From positions 1-35,618 of the forward strand of contig CAMCHJ010000020.1 of the NCBI GenBank assembly GCA_945874665.1: a DNA stretch of 35,618 nt. The letters are read 5' to 3'. Of this stretch, positions 7,994-19,800 are shown in pieces. The number at the start of each line of letters is the position of its first letter. Within the stretch, counting starts at the first letter, position 1. Source of the DNA: Chitinophaga pinensis. Lineage in GTDB: Bacteria > Bacteroidota > Bacteroidia > UBA7662. The translations under genes and the position numbers were made by a program. A model generated the notes under the pieces. It worked only from the letters and a program-made list of their open reading frames with translations, was not told the DNA's origin and did no database searches.

Positions 7994-8746
7994 ATGAAAA
8001 AAATTATCGCCTACTTTTTAACTCCTTTTTACCTGTTGAGCTTTGGATTGGTATTGCTCCTTTTTCAGCCGCTGCAGTGGCTGGCATTCCATGTATTTGG
8101 GTACAAAGCACAGCAGGGGATGGTGTATCGACTTAATTGGGGCCTCATGCGCTGCATTCACATAATGGGCGGTCGGGTTGATTTTAGGCTGGATACCGCC
8201 CGCATTCCCGCCGATAAGCCACTTATCTTTGCCGCCAATCACCAAAGCATGAACGATATACCTGCGATGATCTGGTTTTTGCGGCACTACCGACCAGTAT
8301 TTATCGCCAAGCAGGAGTTAAGTAAAGGCATTCCCAGCATCTCTTACAATTATAAGTGCGGTGGAGCCATTGGCATTAACCGCAAAGATTCCGTGCAGGC
8401 GCGGCAGGCCATTGAGGCTTTAGGTAAGCGGGTGGCAAGCACGGGTGAATCGGTTTGTATTTTCCCGGAGGGCACGCGTTCGCGCGATGGCCAGCTGAAA
8501 GCGTTTCAGCCAGGTGGTATAAAAACCTTATTGCAGGCCGTTCCCGATGCCGTAATAATCCCCATTCACATTCAAAACAGCTGGAAACTGGTACAGGATG
8601 GCTTTTGGCCAGTCCCAGTGGGCATCCATTTACGTTGGCAAATGCTGTCGCCAATTGCTTGCGGCGGGTTGACGGGTGAGGAGGCTGTTGCCCAGCTCGA
8701 AAGCCAAATGCAAACGGCATCAGCCCAAGTGCGGCATAACAAATGA
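7994..8746 (+). CDS. plsC: 1-acyl-sn-glycerol-3-phosphate acyltransferase (PlsC family)
   Basis: This 250-residue membrane enzyme of the PlsC/LPLAT family transfers an acyl chain to lysophosphatidic acid, giving phosphatidic acid for phospholipid synthesis at the inner membrane. The catalytic HX4D motif is NHQSMND (residues 82-88). The glycerophosphate-binding motif is FPEGTRS (157-163), and a later VIIPIHI strand fits the family. An N-terminal hydrophobic segment (about 6-30) anchors it. The ATG at 7994 was preferred; the ATG at 7988 adds two residues. It is the first gene of a co-directional run with DUF2911 45 bp downstream, although a promoter-like box in that gap allows separate expression. 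Other lysophospholipid acyl acceptors are possible. Confidence 0.92.
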   Translation: MKKIIAYFLTPFYLLSFGLVLLLFQPLQWLAFHVFGYKAQQGMVYRLNWGLMRCIHIMGGRVDFRLDTARIPADKPLIFAANHQSMNDIPAMIWFLRHYRPVFIAKQELSKGIPSISYNYKCGGAIGINRKDSVQARQAIEALGKRVASTGESVCIFPEGTRSRDGQLKAFQPGGIKTLLQAVPDAVIIPIHIQNSWKLVQDGFWPVPVGIHLRWQMLSPIACGGLTGEEAVAQLESQMQTASAQVRHNK

Positions 8747-8759
8747 GCATTTTTATTGT

Positions 8760-8767
8760 TAACTTTG
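8760..8767 (+). promoter_or_regulatory. -7 promoter box (TAACTTTG) before DUF2911 gene
   Basis: TAACTTTG matches TAnnTTTG exactly and would put the transcription start near 8771, about 20 nt before the ATG at 8792. No -33 TTG is seen at the usual spacing. Confidence 0.4.
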
Positions 8768-8791
8768 AACATTCACCTCAAAACCAGTTTT

Positions 8792-9670
8792 ATGCGTAAA
8801 ATAGCTTTATCTACTCTGTTTATAATTTTTTCGGCCTCTATGGTCACTTTGGCTCAATTGGCCTTGCCACAGCCCAGTCCAAAGGCCAGTGTCATGTACA
8901 CCGTAGGTCTCACCGAAATGAGTGTTACCTACAGCTCACCAGCTGTAAACGGTCGCGATATCTTCGGTACCTTGGTGCCTTATGGAGAAGTTTGGCGCAC
9001 AGGTGCCAATACGGCTACCGAAATCAGTTTTAGCACCGATGTGATGGTAGCAGGACAAGCCGTAAAAGCGGGTAAATATGCGTTGTTTACCATTCCTGCC
9101 GAAAACAGTTGGACTGTAATTCTGAACACAAACGCTGGTCAGTGGGGTTCGACTACTTATAAAAAAGACCTCGACGTTATTCGCTTTGAGGTAACGCCCG
9201 AAAAAATGCCGGAATTGAAAGAGCGTTTGGGCTTTTACATCAATCATGTAAGTGCCGATGAGGCGCATGTGGTGTTGAAGTGGGACCGCACCAAAATTAA
9301 GTTCCCGGTAACTGTTGACAGCAAGGCACAAGCTTTTGCGAGTATCAACAAGCAATTTGAGAATACGCCAGGCGACTGGTATCCATTGGCCAATGCAGCC
9401 AATTATTTAACTGCCAACGGTGGCAATGCAAACGATGCTTTGATGTATGCCACCCGCGCTACCACTTTAAATCCGAAGCATTTTATGGCACATTGGGCCA
9501 AAGCCAAGGCGCATGAAGCCTTAGGTCAGGTGCCAGAGGCCATTGCCGCTGCGCAAGCAGCGAACAAGGCTGGCGCAGAAACGCCAAGCAGCTGGTACGA
9601 CATGACGAAGCCAGCAATCGACGAAAAATTAGCGGCCTGGAGCAAAATTAAGCCAGCCAAGAAAAAGTAA
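8792..9670 (+). CDS. DUF2911 domain secreted protein
   Basis: This 292-residue protein starts at the ATG at 8792, which opens a signal peptide (MRKIALSTLFIIFSASMVTLAQ); the frame is open 12 codons further upstream but those residues do not fit a signal. DUF2911 occupies roughly residues 25-180, with the family's typical strings LPQPSPKASV, VNGRDIFGTLVPYGEVWRTG and KAGKYALFTIP. The C-terminal 100 residues are helical and TPR-like (DALMYATRATTLNPKHFMAHWAKAKAHEALGQ). The function of DUF2911 is unknown; proteins of this type are periplasmic or surface-exposed in Bacteroidota. Only 3 nt separate its stop from the PIG-L gene, so the two are almost certainly co-transcribed and translationally coupled. 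Confidence 0.9.
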   Translation: MRKIALSTLFIIFSASMVTLAQLALPQPSPKASVMYTVGLTEMSVTYSSPAVNGRDIFGTLVPYGEVWRTGANTATEISFSTDVMVAGQAVKAGKYALFTIPAENSWTVILNTNAGQWGSTTYKKDLDVIRFEVTPEKMPELKERLGFYINHVSADEAHVVLKWDRTKIKFPVTVDSKAQAFASINKQFENTPGDWYPLANAANYLTANGGNANDALMYATRATTLNPKHFMAHWAKAKAHEALGQVPEAIAAAQAANKAGAETPSSWYDMTKPAIDEKLAAWSKIKPAKKK

Positions 9671-9673
9671 AGG

Positions 9674-12232
9674 ATGTTGTTAAAAAGTCTGATCAAAGAG
9701 ACGCGTTTCGGCGCGTCTCTTTTGTTTATGCTCGTGCTCAGTGTGGGGGTGTGTGCGCAGCCTGGCTTCGGTGCTGGTAGCAGCATGAGCTCTGGCGAAA
9801 TGCTGGAGCAATTGCGTAAAGTGCAAGTGTTGGGCAAGGTATTGTACGTGGCGGCGCATCCCGACGATGAAAATACCCGCTTGCTGACTTGGCTGGCGCG
9901 CGAAAAAAAGGTGGAGACGGCGTATTTGTCGCTCACCCGCGGCGACGGTGGCCAAAACCTCATTGGCAAAGAAGTGCGTGAAGGGCTTGGTCTCATCCGT
10001 ACCCAGGAGCTGCTGGCTGCCCGCCGTATAGATGGCGCACAGCAGTTTTTTACGCGGGCCAACGACTTTGGTTATTCGAAAAACCCGGAAGAAACCTTCA
10101 CCAAATGGCACCGCGACTCTTTGCTGGCCGATGTGGTGTGGGTAATCCGTAAGTTTCAGCCCGACGTAATCATTACCCGTTTTACACCGGAGCCTTCGGC
10201 TACGCACGGGCACCATACCGCCTCAGCCCAATTGGCGGTGGAGGCTTTTACAGCCGCTGCTGACCCAACGCGCTTTCCAGAGCAGCTGACGTATTTGCAA
10301 ACCTGGCAGGCAAAAAGTCTATATTGGAATACCAGCTGGTGGTTTTACGGTCGCGAAGATTTCGATAAAACCGGCTTTTTACCTGTAGATGTAGGCAGCT
10401 ACAATGCGGTCCTAGGCACAGGCTACGGCGAAATTGCCTCGGCCAGCCGCTCGATGCACAAAAGTCAGGGTTTTGGTGCCGCCCGGCAGCGTGGACAAGA
10501 AATAGAATACCTGCAAGCCTTGGCTGGCGAAACCAGTTTAACCGATTTGTTTGCAGGCATCACTTGTAACTGGCAGCGGCTGCCAGGCGGTGCTGCTGTA
10601 AGCAAGGCGTTGCAGCAGGCCGAAAAGGCCTTTGATGCTTCGGCACCATGGAAGATGCTGCCTGCGCTTTTAAATGCGCGCACGTCTTTGGAAGCCCTCC
10701 CAGCGGGTTCTTGGAAAACCCTGAAGCTTGCGCAACTCGAACAATTGCTGCTCTACACCGCTGGTATTTGGCACGAATGGGCGGCAGACCGATACAGCTA
10801 TGTACCTGGCGATTCGATGTTGCTGAACTTCAGAAGCATTGTGCGGCACCCGGTGGAGGTGAAGCTGGATGCACTCGAAATGCAGGCTTGGCGCATGGAT
10901 TTGGCCACCACCACCGAGCCGTTTGATTATGCCTCTATTGGGCGCTTTGAGGAAGGTTTGGTTTTGCCATTTAACCGGCTGCAGGAGATCAAAAATCGCT
11001 TTGTGGTACCCATTACTGTCCCCGAATCAACACCTTTTTGGCTGCAAGCGCCTGCTAACGGCTTTTTTGATATGCCAGATGTGCGTTGGGTGGGTTATCC
11101 CGAAAACCCACCTGTTTTTAGAACTAAGGTCCGTTATCAAATCAAAGTAGGTAAAAACTGGCATGTGGTACAAGGGGAGGTGCCGGCGTACTACCGCTGG
11201 ACCGATCCTGCCGACAGCGAGCGGTACAGGCCTGTAGAAATTTTACACCCGGCCTATCTTAAAATCGAAAAAGACAATTACCTCAGTGCAGGTGAAGCCG
11301 TAGAAATGCGGGTATTGGTTAGCGCCATGAGCGCCATGGCAGTAGCCGAAGTGACTTTAGAGTTGCCTGCAGGTTGGCATGCTGAGCCCGAACGGGTAAA
11401 ATTCCAACCACTGGCGGCGGGTAGCGAGCAAATGGTGTCGTTTTGGGTGAAGCCCGGCAAGGCAACAGGCAGCGGTACGGTCAAAGCATCAATTAAAATC
11501 GGTCAAAACAGCTACGACCGCAGTCTGCAGCGCATCAGTTACCCACATTTACCCATCTCCCTGATGACTCCTTTGGCCGAAGCTAAGTTGTTGAACCTCG
11601 AAATGCGGCGTGAAAAACGGCTCATTGGCTATTTGCCAGGGGCCGGCGATGATGTACCTGCCGCTTTAGAGGCTTTAGGCTATGTGGTGGAGCAAATTCA
11701 GCCAGACCAATGCCACCTCGAAAACCTCAAGCGCTACGAAAGCATTGTGGCGGGCGTGCGCATTGCCAATTTAGAAGGCCGCCTCGAAAGCAAAATGCCG
11801 GTGCTGATGGCTTACGTGGAACAAGGTGGCACCCTCATTTTCCAGTACAATACCAGTCAGGGCCTCAAAACAACCGCTTTAGGTCCGTTCCCATTGAAGC
11901 TAGGTCGCGACCGCGTGACCGTAGAAAACGCCCCAGTAACCATGCTGCAGCCGGCGCATCCGCTGCTCAGCCATCCCTACAAGATAAACAACAGTGATTT
12001 TGAGAACTGGGTGCAGGAGCGCGGCTTGTACTTTCCTGCGAGCTGGGACACCGCCTACACGCCGCTGCTGCGCATGAATGACCCTGGTGAAAAGCCCCTC
12101 GATGGCGCACTGCTGTATGCCCGCCATGGCAAAGGGGTGTACATTTATTCGGGACTCAGTTGGTTTAGGCAGTTGCCAGCCGGCGTGCCCGGGGCCTACA
12201 GGCTCTTTGTAAATCTCATTGAAGCAAAATAA
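9674..12232 (+). CDS. Large secreted PIG-L/LmbE family deacetylase
   Basis: This 852-residue protein has an N-terminal hydrophobic signal (about residues 10-29, ending VCAQ). The PIG-L domain (about 50-260) shows the zinc-site motif AHPDDE (61-66) and HGHH (178-181). Family members hydrolyse N-acetyl groups from GlcNAc-type sugars or related thiol precursors. The rest is much longer than a core LmbE enzyme (about 230 aa): a middle beta-rich region, an NPCBM/NEW3-like segment near 540-620 (VEMRVLVSAMSAMAVAEVTL, then LPAGW) and a Rossmann-like class-I glutaminase-type C-terminal domain (about 640-850). The signal suggests action in the periplasm or at the surface. Its position directly before a small membrane protein and a symporter suggests that the deacetylated product might be imported; this is inference. 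The start is 3 nt after the DUF2911 stop. Confidence 0.9.
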   Translation: MLLKSLIKETRFGASLLFMLVLSVGVCAQPGFGAGSSMSSGEMLEQLRKVQVLGKVLYVAAHPDDENTRLLTWLAREKKVETAYLSLTRGDGGQNLIGKEVREGLGLIRTQELLAARRIDGAQQFFTRANDFGYSKNPEETFTKWHRDSLLADVVWVIRKFQPDVIITRFTPEPSATHGHHTASAQLAVEAFTAAADPTRFPEQLTYLQTWQAKSLYWNTSWWFYGREDFDKTGFLPVDVGSYNAVLGTGYGEIASASRSMHKSQGFGAARQRGQEIEYLQALAGETSLTDLFAGITCNWQRLPGGAAVSKALQQAEKAFDASAPWKMLPALLNARTSLEALPAGSWKTLKLAQLEQLLLYTAGIWHEWAADRYSYVPGDSMLLNFRSIVRHPVEVKLDALEMQAWRMDLATTTEPFDYASIGRFEEGLVLPFNRLQEIKNRFVVPITVPESTPFWLQAPANGFFDMPDVRWVGYPENPPVFRTKVRYQIKVGKNWHVVQGEVPAYYRWTDPADSERYRPVEILHPAYLKIEKDNYLSAGEAVEMRVLVSAMSAMAVAEVTLELPAGWHAEPERVKFQPLAAGSEQMVSFWVKPGKATGSGTVKASIKIGQNSYDRSLQRISYPHLPISLMTPLAEAKLLNLEMRREKRLIGYLPGAGDDVPAALEALGYVVEQIQPDQCHLENLKRYESIVAGVRIANLEGRLESKMPVLMAYVEQGGTLIFQYNTSQGLKTTALGPFPLKLGRDRVTVENAPVTMLQPAHPLLSHPYKINNSDFENWVQERGLYFPASWDTAYTPLLRMNDPGEKPLDGALLYARHGKGVYIYSGLSWFRQLPAGVPGAYRLFVNLIEAK

Positions 12233-12236
12233 GGAC

Positions 12237-12404
12237 ATGGCGGAACCTGATCTCCCACCAAAAGCAGGGGCTCCGACCGACGAAGAATCGTTGGTTGGCA
12301 TGCCAAAGTTCATTAAAAGCTGGCGGCAGGCCTACGGGTTGCTGCTGCTCTGGCTGTTGTTGCTGGTGGTTTTGTTGTACTGGTTTTCGGAGGCGTGGGC
12401 GTGA
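12237..12404 (+). CDS. Small single-span membrane protein, putative symporter partner
   Basis: This 55-residue protein starts at the ATG at 12237, preceded by AAGGAC as a weak ribosome binding site; the frame opens six codons earlier, inside the upstream gene. Residues 1-25 are Pro/Asp/Glu-rich and likely cytoplasmic. SWRQAYG precedes a strongly hydrophobic helix (about 33-50), with a short SEAWA end. It has no enzymatic motif. Its stop overlaps the symporter's GTG start by 4 bp (GTGA), a sign of coupled translation. Small membrane partners next to SSS transporters are known in the DUF4212/YjcH type arrangement, but I cannot show homology to those. Function as a symporter subunit is inferred from position. 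Confidence 0.72.
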   Translation: MAEPDLPPKAGAPTDEESLVGMPKFIKSWRQAYGLLLLWLLLLVVLLYWFSEAWA

Positions 12405-14089
12405 GTTGGCTCGACTGGACCGTTTTAGGCCTTTCGCAGCTGCTCATTGTGGTATATGGGTTGTGGAAAAGCCGGCAGGACCGCGATATGCAGTCGTATT
12501 TGCGCGGCCGCAGCATGAGCTGGTTTACAGTGGGCCTCAGCATCATGGCCACGCAAGCCAGTGCCATTACGTTTTTGTCGGCACCCGGCTTGGCCTACAC
12601 CGATGGCATGCAGTTTGTTCAATTTTACTTTGGTTTGCCCATCGCCATGGTCATTTTGTCGGCCTTTGCCGTGCCGCTCTACTACCGCCTCAATGTGTAC
12701 ACGGCCTATGAGTTTTTGGAAAACCGCTTCGATTTGCGTACGCGTTCTTTGGCAGCTTTTTTGTTTTTAACGCAGCGGGGTTTGGCGGCTGGCTTCACCA
12801 TTTTTGCACCATCTTTGATTTTAAGCAGTCTGTTGGGTTGGAACATCTACTACACCAATTTGGTGATAGGTGCAATTGTGATTGTGTACACCGTAAGTGG
12901 GGGCACCAATGCTGTTGCGCGCACTCAAAAAACACAAATGGCCATTATTTTAGCTGGGATGGCATTGGCGGGATACTTCGTCTTTAACGCGCTGCCCAGC
13001 GGCTTAGGCATGCGCGAAACACTCACTTTAGCTGGTAAATTGGGTAAGTTGAATGCCATCGATTTTGATTTTGACCTGAGCAGTCGCTATAATATTTGGA
13101 GTGGATTGATAGGTGGTACTTTTTTAATGCTGTCGTATTTTGGTACCGACCAAAGTCAGGTACAGCGGTATTTAGGGGGCCAATCGATTGCCCAGAGCCG
13201 CATGGGGTTAATTTTTAATGGACTTTTAAAGATACCCATGCAGTTTGCCATCCTCTTTGTGGGGGCTTTGGTGTTTGTATTTTATATTTTCCAGGCGCCG
13301 CCCGTGTTTTTCAACCGTGTTTTGCTGGAAGAAACCCGTCAAAGTGCTGTTTCGGCTGATTTAGCGCGGGTGGAAGCCGATTTTTCAACCGCCGTTGCCG
13401 AGCGCCGCGCTGCCGCCTTTGAACTGCTCGAGGCAGGGGAGGAAGATGCCGCAGGTTTGGCCAAGCTACAAGCGGCACAAGTAGCCCTCGATGAGCTACG
13501 CGCCGAAGCCAAAACGGTTATTGCGCAAGGCAATCCTAAAGCCGATACCAACGACACCAATTACATCTTCCTCAATTATGTGTTCGACTTTTTGCCAGCG
13601 GGTTTGATTGGGTTGATTATTTCGGTGATTTTTTCAGCCAGCATGTCGAGCACCAGCAGCGAGCTCAATGCTTTGGCCAGCACTACTGTGGTAGATGTGT
13701 ACAAGCGGCTCATTAAAAAAGATGGTGATGATGCACACTACTACAAGGTGAGCCGTTGGAGTACCGTGGCTTGGGGTGTTTATGCCATTGTATTCGCCAT
13801 GTTTGCCAATCGTCTCGGCACCCTGATTGAGGCCGTAAATATTTTAGGATCCTTGGTGTATGGGACCATTCTTGGCATTTTTATGGTCGCCTTTTTCTTC
13901 AAAAAAGTAGGCGCAAAGGCTGTTTTTTACAGCGCTATTGGGGCTGAACTGCTCATTTTGGCCCTTTTCCAGTTTACTGAACTGCCCTTTTTGTGGTTCA
14001 ATGTGATTGGCTGCCTGGCGGTATTGTTGCCAGCTTTGTTGCTTCAAAGCTTGTTTTTTACGCCAAAAGTTGATTCTAACCGCGCATAA
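12401..14089 (+). CDS. Sodium:solute symporter (SSS/SLC5 family)
   Basis: A transporter of 562 residues from the GTG at 12401 (alternative GTG at 12395). It has about 13 predicted membrane spans and typical SSS features: GRSMSWFTVGLSIMATQASA near residue 30, a YTVSGGTNAVARTQKTQ segment near 170, FGTDQSQVQRYL, and the late SASMSSTSSELNALASTTVVDVYKR motif that contributes to sodium site 2. These proteins couple sodium flux to uptake of sugars, amino acids or related solutes; the substrate is not deducible. A 75-residue Ala/Glu/Arg-rich helical insertion lies at about 310-385 between spans. The 4-bp overlap with the 55-aa gene and the PIG-L deacetylase upstream suggest a functional unit, possibly for amino-sugar or N-acyl compound use. 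Confidence 0.9.
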   Translation: MSWLDWTVLGLSQLLIVVYGLWKSRQDRDMQSYLRGRSMSWFTVGLSIMATQASAITFLSAPGLAYTDGMQFVQFYFGLPIAMVILSAFAVPLYYRLNVYTAYEFLENRFDLRTRSLAAFLFLTQRGLAAGFTIFAPSLILSSLLGWNIYYTNLVIGAIVIVYTVSGGTNAVARTQKTQMAIILAGMALAGYFVFNALPSGLGMRETLTLAGKLGKLNAIDFDFDLSSRYNIWSGLIGGTFLMLSYFGTDQSQVQRYLGGQSIAQSRMGLIFNGLLKIPMQFAILFVGALVFVFYIFQAPPVFFNRVLLEETRQSAVSADLARVEADFSTAVAERRAAAFELLEAGEEDAAGLAKLQAAQVALDELRAEAKTVIAQGNPKADTNDTNYIFLNYVFDFLPAGLIGLIISVIFSASMSSTSSELNALASTTVVDVYKRLIKKDGDDAHYYKVSRWSTVAWGVYAIVFAMFANRLGTLIEAVNILGSLVYGTILGIFMVAFFFKKVGAKAVFYSAIGAELLILALFQFTELPFLWFNVIGCLAVLLPALLLQSLFFTPKVDSNRA

Positions 14090-14116
14090 AGCTAATTTAA
14101 CAGTCAAAATCTTGTT

Positions 14117-14578
14117 ATGAAAAAAGTTCTTCTTCTGCTGCTGGTGTTTTTTAGTGCAACAGCCATCCAATTACGGGCCCAAAACGCGGTTCAGTTTTTT
14201 AACTCAGAATTCGATTATTACACGACCATCGAAATGTTGAAGCAGGAAATGCAGCAACAAGGCTTGACCATTTTTGCAGAATTTAACCACTATGAAAATG
14301 CCTTGAATGTAGGCGTTGAAGTACGGCCTGTTTACGTAATTGTTTTTGGCAATCCCATTGTAGGCAGTAAACTGATGGCGGCCAATCCCGAAATAGCTTT
14401 TGAGTTACCGCTGAAATTATTGGTGCATGAAGGTGAAAGCGGCATCAAGGTTGGCTATTTGCCGCCCAGCGTGCTCAAAACGCGCTATGAAATCAAGGAC
14501 AATGAAGCTATTTTTGGTGGCATGCACCAAATGTATAACCGCTTAGCGGGTTCGGTGATGCCGTCGGGAGGGAAATAG
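14117..14578 (+). CDS. DUF302 domain secreted protein
   Basis: 153 residues with a signal peptide MKKVLLLLLVFFSATAIQLRAQ. The rest matches the DUF302 pattern: an early TIEMLKQEMQQQGLTIFAEFNH segment, then VYVIVFGNPIVGSKLMAANPE and an LPLKLLVHE strand. The family's molecular role is not established; it is a small alpha/beta domain often found in the periplasm. The gene follows the symporter by 27 bp and ends at a strong bidirectional terminator, so it is probably the last gene of the plus-strand run. Confidence 0.88.
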   Translation: MKKVLLLLLVFFSATAIQLRAQNAVQFFNSEFDYYTTIEMLKQEMQQQGLTIFAEFNHYENALNVGVEVRPVYVIVFGNPIVGSKLMAANPEIAFELPLKLLVHEGESGIKVGYLPPSVLKTRYEIKDNEAIFGGMHQMYNRLAGSVMPSGGK

Positions 14579-14590
14579 CGCTTTACAAGA

Positions 14591-14637
14591 CTAAACAAAA
14601 AAGGGGATCCAATTATTGGATCCCCTTTTTTGTTTAG
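14591..14637. terminator. Bidirectional terminator with perfect 22-bp arms
   Basis: CTAAACAAAAAAGGGGATCCAA (14591-14612, first part of the dyad) is the exact complement of 14616-14637, with a 3-nt centre. The GC-rich core GGGGATCC is flanked by A6 on the left and T6 on the right, so it terminates transcripts from both sides: the DUF302 gene (+) and the ABC-F gene (-). Confidence 0.93.
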
Positions 14638-14643
14638 AGTGAA

Positions 14644-16811
<2,168 letters not shown>

Positions 16812-16891
16812 AGGCCCTTCATTTGCAACACACCTGGTCCATGGTGCGAATTGGCCATCCCCCTAAAATTTAACAACCAAAAATTAATAAG

Positions 16892-19800
16892 ATGAAAAGT
16901 AAAGGACTGGTTCGGTCGTTAGTGATTGCTTTTGCCTTGGTATGTATTTACCAATTGAGCTTCACTTTTGTATCTAGCCGCGTAGAAAGCAAAGCCGAAA
17001 AATTCGCCAATGGCGATCAGGTAGCAAAAAAGGCGTACCTCGACAGTATTGCCGACACCAAAGTGTACAACCTTTTGGTGCGCTCGTTCACTTACCAGCA
17101 GGTAAAAGAGCAGCAGTTGAACCTCGGTCTCGACTTGCAAGGCGGTATGAACGTAGTGATGGAAGTATCGGTAGGTGATGTGGTAAAAGCCCTCAGCAAC
17201 TACAGCAAGGATGCTTCTTTTGTACGTGCCATGGAGTTGGCCACGGAGCGCCAGAGCAATAGTCAGCTCGACTTCGTTACCCTCTTTGAGCAGGCTTACT
17301 CAGAAGTAGATCCTAACGGCAAATTGGCTGCCATTTTCGCTACCCGCGAAAACCAAGGTAAAATCGATTACAACAGCACCAATGCCCAGGTAATGGAAGT
17401 GGTTCGTGCCGAGACGGAAGATGCCATTGATCGCTCTTTCAATATTTTGCGCACTCGTATCGACAAATTTGGTGTGACTTCGCCTAACATCCAGCGTCAG
17501 CAGGGTACCGGTCGTATCATCATCGAATTGCCGGGTGTTGACAATCCCGATCGCGTACGTCGCCTCTTACAAGGTACTGCCAAGTTGGAGTTTTGGGAGA
17601 CTTTTGAGTCTGGCGAAGTGCTAGAGCGCATTTTCGAAGTAAACAAGTTTTTAGCCGACAAACAGAAGTTAGAAAGCGGAAACAAAACGGGTAGTGCTAA
17701 GGCCAAAGACAGCAGCGCAGTTGCCCCTGGTGCAACCGAAAAAGCGGCCGAAAACGACTTGTTGAAGCAATTGGCTGCAGCAGATACTGCATCAGCAACA
17801 GATACAGGCGAGTTGAGCATGGACCAAGCGCGTCGTGAAAACCCGCTCTTCAATGTATTGAGTCCTGCTATCTTCCAAGGTGAAGACGGGTCTACCCGCG
17901 CCATGGAAGGACCAGTGGTAGGTACTGCTAACGTACGTGACACCGCTAAGGTAAACGCTATTTTTGCGAGCAACGAAGTACGTGCCCTGCTGCCCCGCAA
18001 TTTAAAATTAATGTGGACGGTAAAAGGTCGCGGCGAAGGCAATAAATTCATCGACCTCGTGGCCATCAAAACCCGCAGCAACGATGAGCGTGCGCCACTC
18101 GAAGGCGACGTGATTACCGATGCTCGCGAGTCTATCGACAACTTCGGTCAAGTGGAAGTAAGCATGACCATGAACGCTGAGGGTGCTAAAACATGGCGCC
18201 GTTTAACAGCCGACAATTTGGAGCGCAGCATTGCCATCGTACTTGACGATTATGTGTATTCTTATCCGAATGTAAAGTCTGAGATCAGCGGCGGCATGTC
18301 GTCAATTAGTGGAAACTTCACCCCTGAAGAAGCGAAAGACTTAGCTAACATTCTCAAGGCTGGTAAATTGCCTGCACCTGCACGCATTGTAGAAGAAGCC
18401 ATTGTAGGACCAAGCTTAGGTGCTGAGGCCATCCAAGCCGGTTTGATTTCAATCATCAGCGGTTTGTTGCTTGTATTGCTGTTTATGGTTGTGTACTACG
18501 CCAAGGCGGGTATTGTGGCCAACGTGGCCTTGTTTGCTAACATCTTCTTCATTTTTGGCGTATTGGCGTCGTTGCAAGCTGTATTAACCTTGCCGGGCAT
18601 CGCGGGTATCGTGCTTACCATTGGTATGGCCGTGGATGCGAACGTACTTATTTTTGAACGCATCCGAGAAGAATTAGCCAAGGGCAAAGCCTTGCGTCTG
18701 GGTATCATCGATGGTTTTAAGAATGCTTATTCTTCGATCATAGATGCCAACGTAACCACTTTGTTAACGGGTATTATTCTGTACTCATTCGGTACAGGTC
18801 CGATTCGTGGTTTTGCCACCACCTTAATCGTAGGTATCCTCACTTCCTTGTTCTGCGCCTTGTTCATCACCCGTTTGATCATCGATTGGTATGTGAACAA
18901 AGAGAAGCCAATGACTTTCGGTACTCCTTCAACCTTAAAAGTGTTCAGCAATTTGAACATCGACTTTTTGAGTCGCCGCAAAATGTGGTATGCCATTTCA
19001 GGTGTAGTGATTGCAGCTGGTTTGGTGAGTATGTTTACGCAGGGCTTTAACTTGGGTGTTGACTTCAAAGGTGGTCGTTCATACGTGGTTGAGTTTGCCG
19101 ATGGCAAAACATCTACAGAACTGCGTTCGGCCTTGACAGAGCCTTTCGGAAGCGCTCCAGAAGTAAAAACATTTGGTTCAGATACCAAGTTTAAGATTAC
19201 TACTTCTTACAAAATCGCTGAAAATGGTGAAGAAATAGATAACGAGGTGGCCATGAAGCTTTACGAGGGTTTGAGTACCATCATGACCAACAAAATCGAC
19301 TTCGAGACTTTTAAAGCTGAGCGTATCTTAAGTTCGCAGAAGGTTGGTCCAACCATCGCCGACGACATCAAAGCCTCGGCCATCATGTCGATCATATTCT
19401 CGTTGGTGATCATCTTCGTGTACATCCTCATCCGTTTCCGCAAGTGGAACTATGCCTTGGGTGCCTCGTTGGCCTTGTTGCACGACATTTTGTTCGTGTT
19501 GGCCATCTTCTCGCTCATTTGGCCGATCATGCCATTCAGCATGGAAATCGACCAAGCCTTTATTGCGGCCTTGTTAACCATTGTGGGTTATTCAATCAAC
19601 GATACCGTGGTTGTATATGACCGTTTGCGTGAAGACTTTTCGCTGCACCATGGCGGCGACGATGAAAAGGTGATCAACGGAGCGGTGAATACTACCTTCA
19701 GCCGTACGATCATTACCGCCTTAACAACCATTTTAGTGGTGTTTGTACTCTTCTTATTCGGTGGTGAAGTAATCAAAGGCTTCACATTTGCCTTGTTAAT

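Noticed and set aside
17497-18141. 214-codon minus-strand frame opposite secDF
   Set aside because: Antisense to the conserved SecD P1 region, with low-complexity Ser/Arg content.
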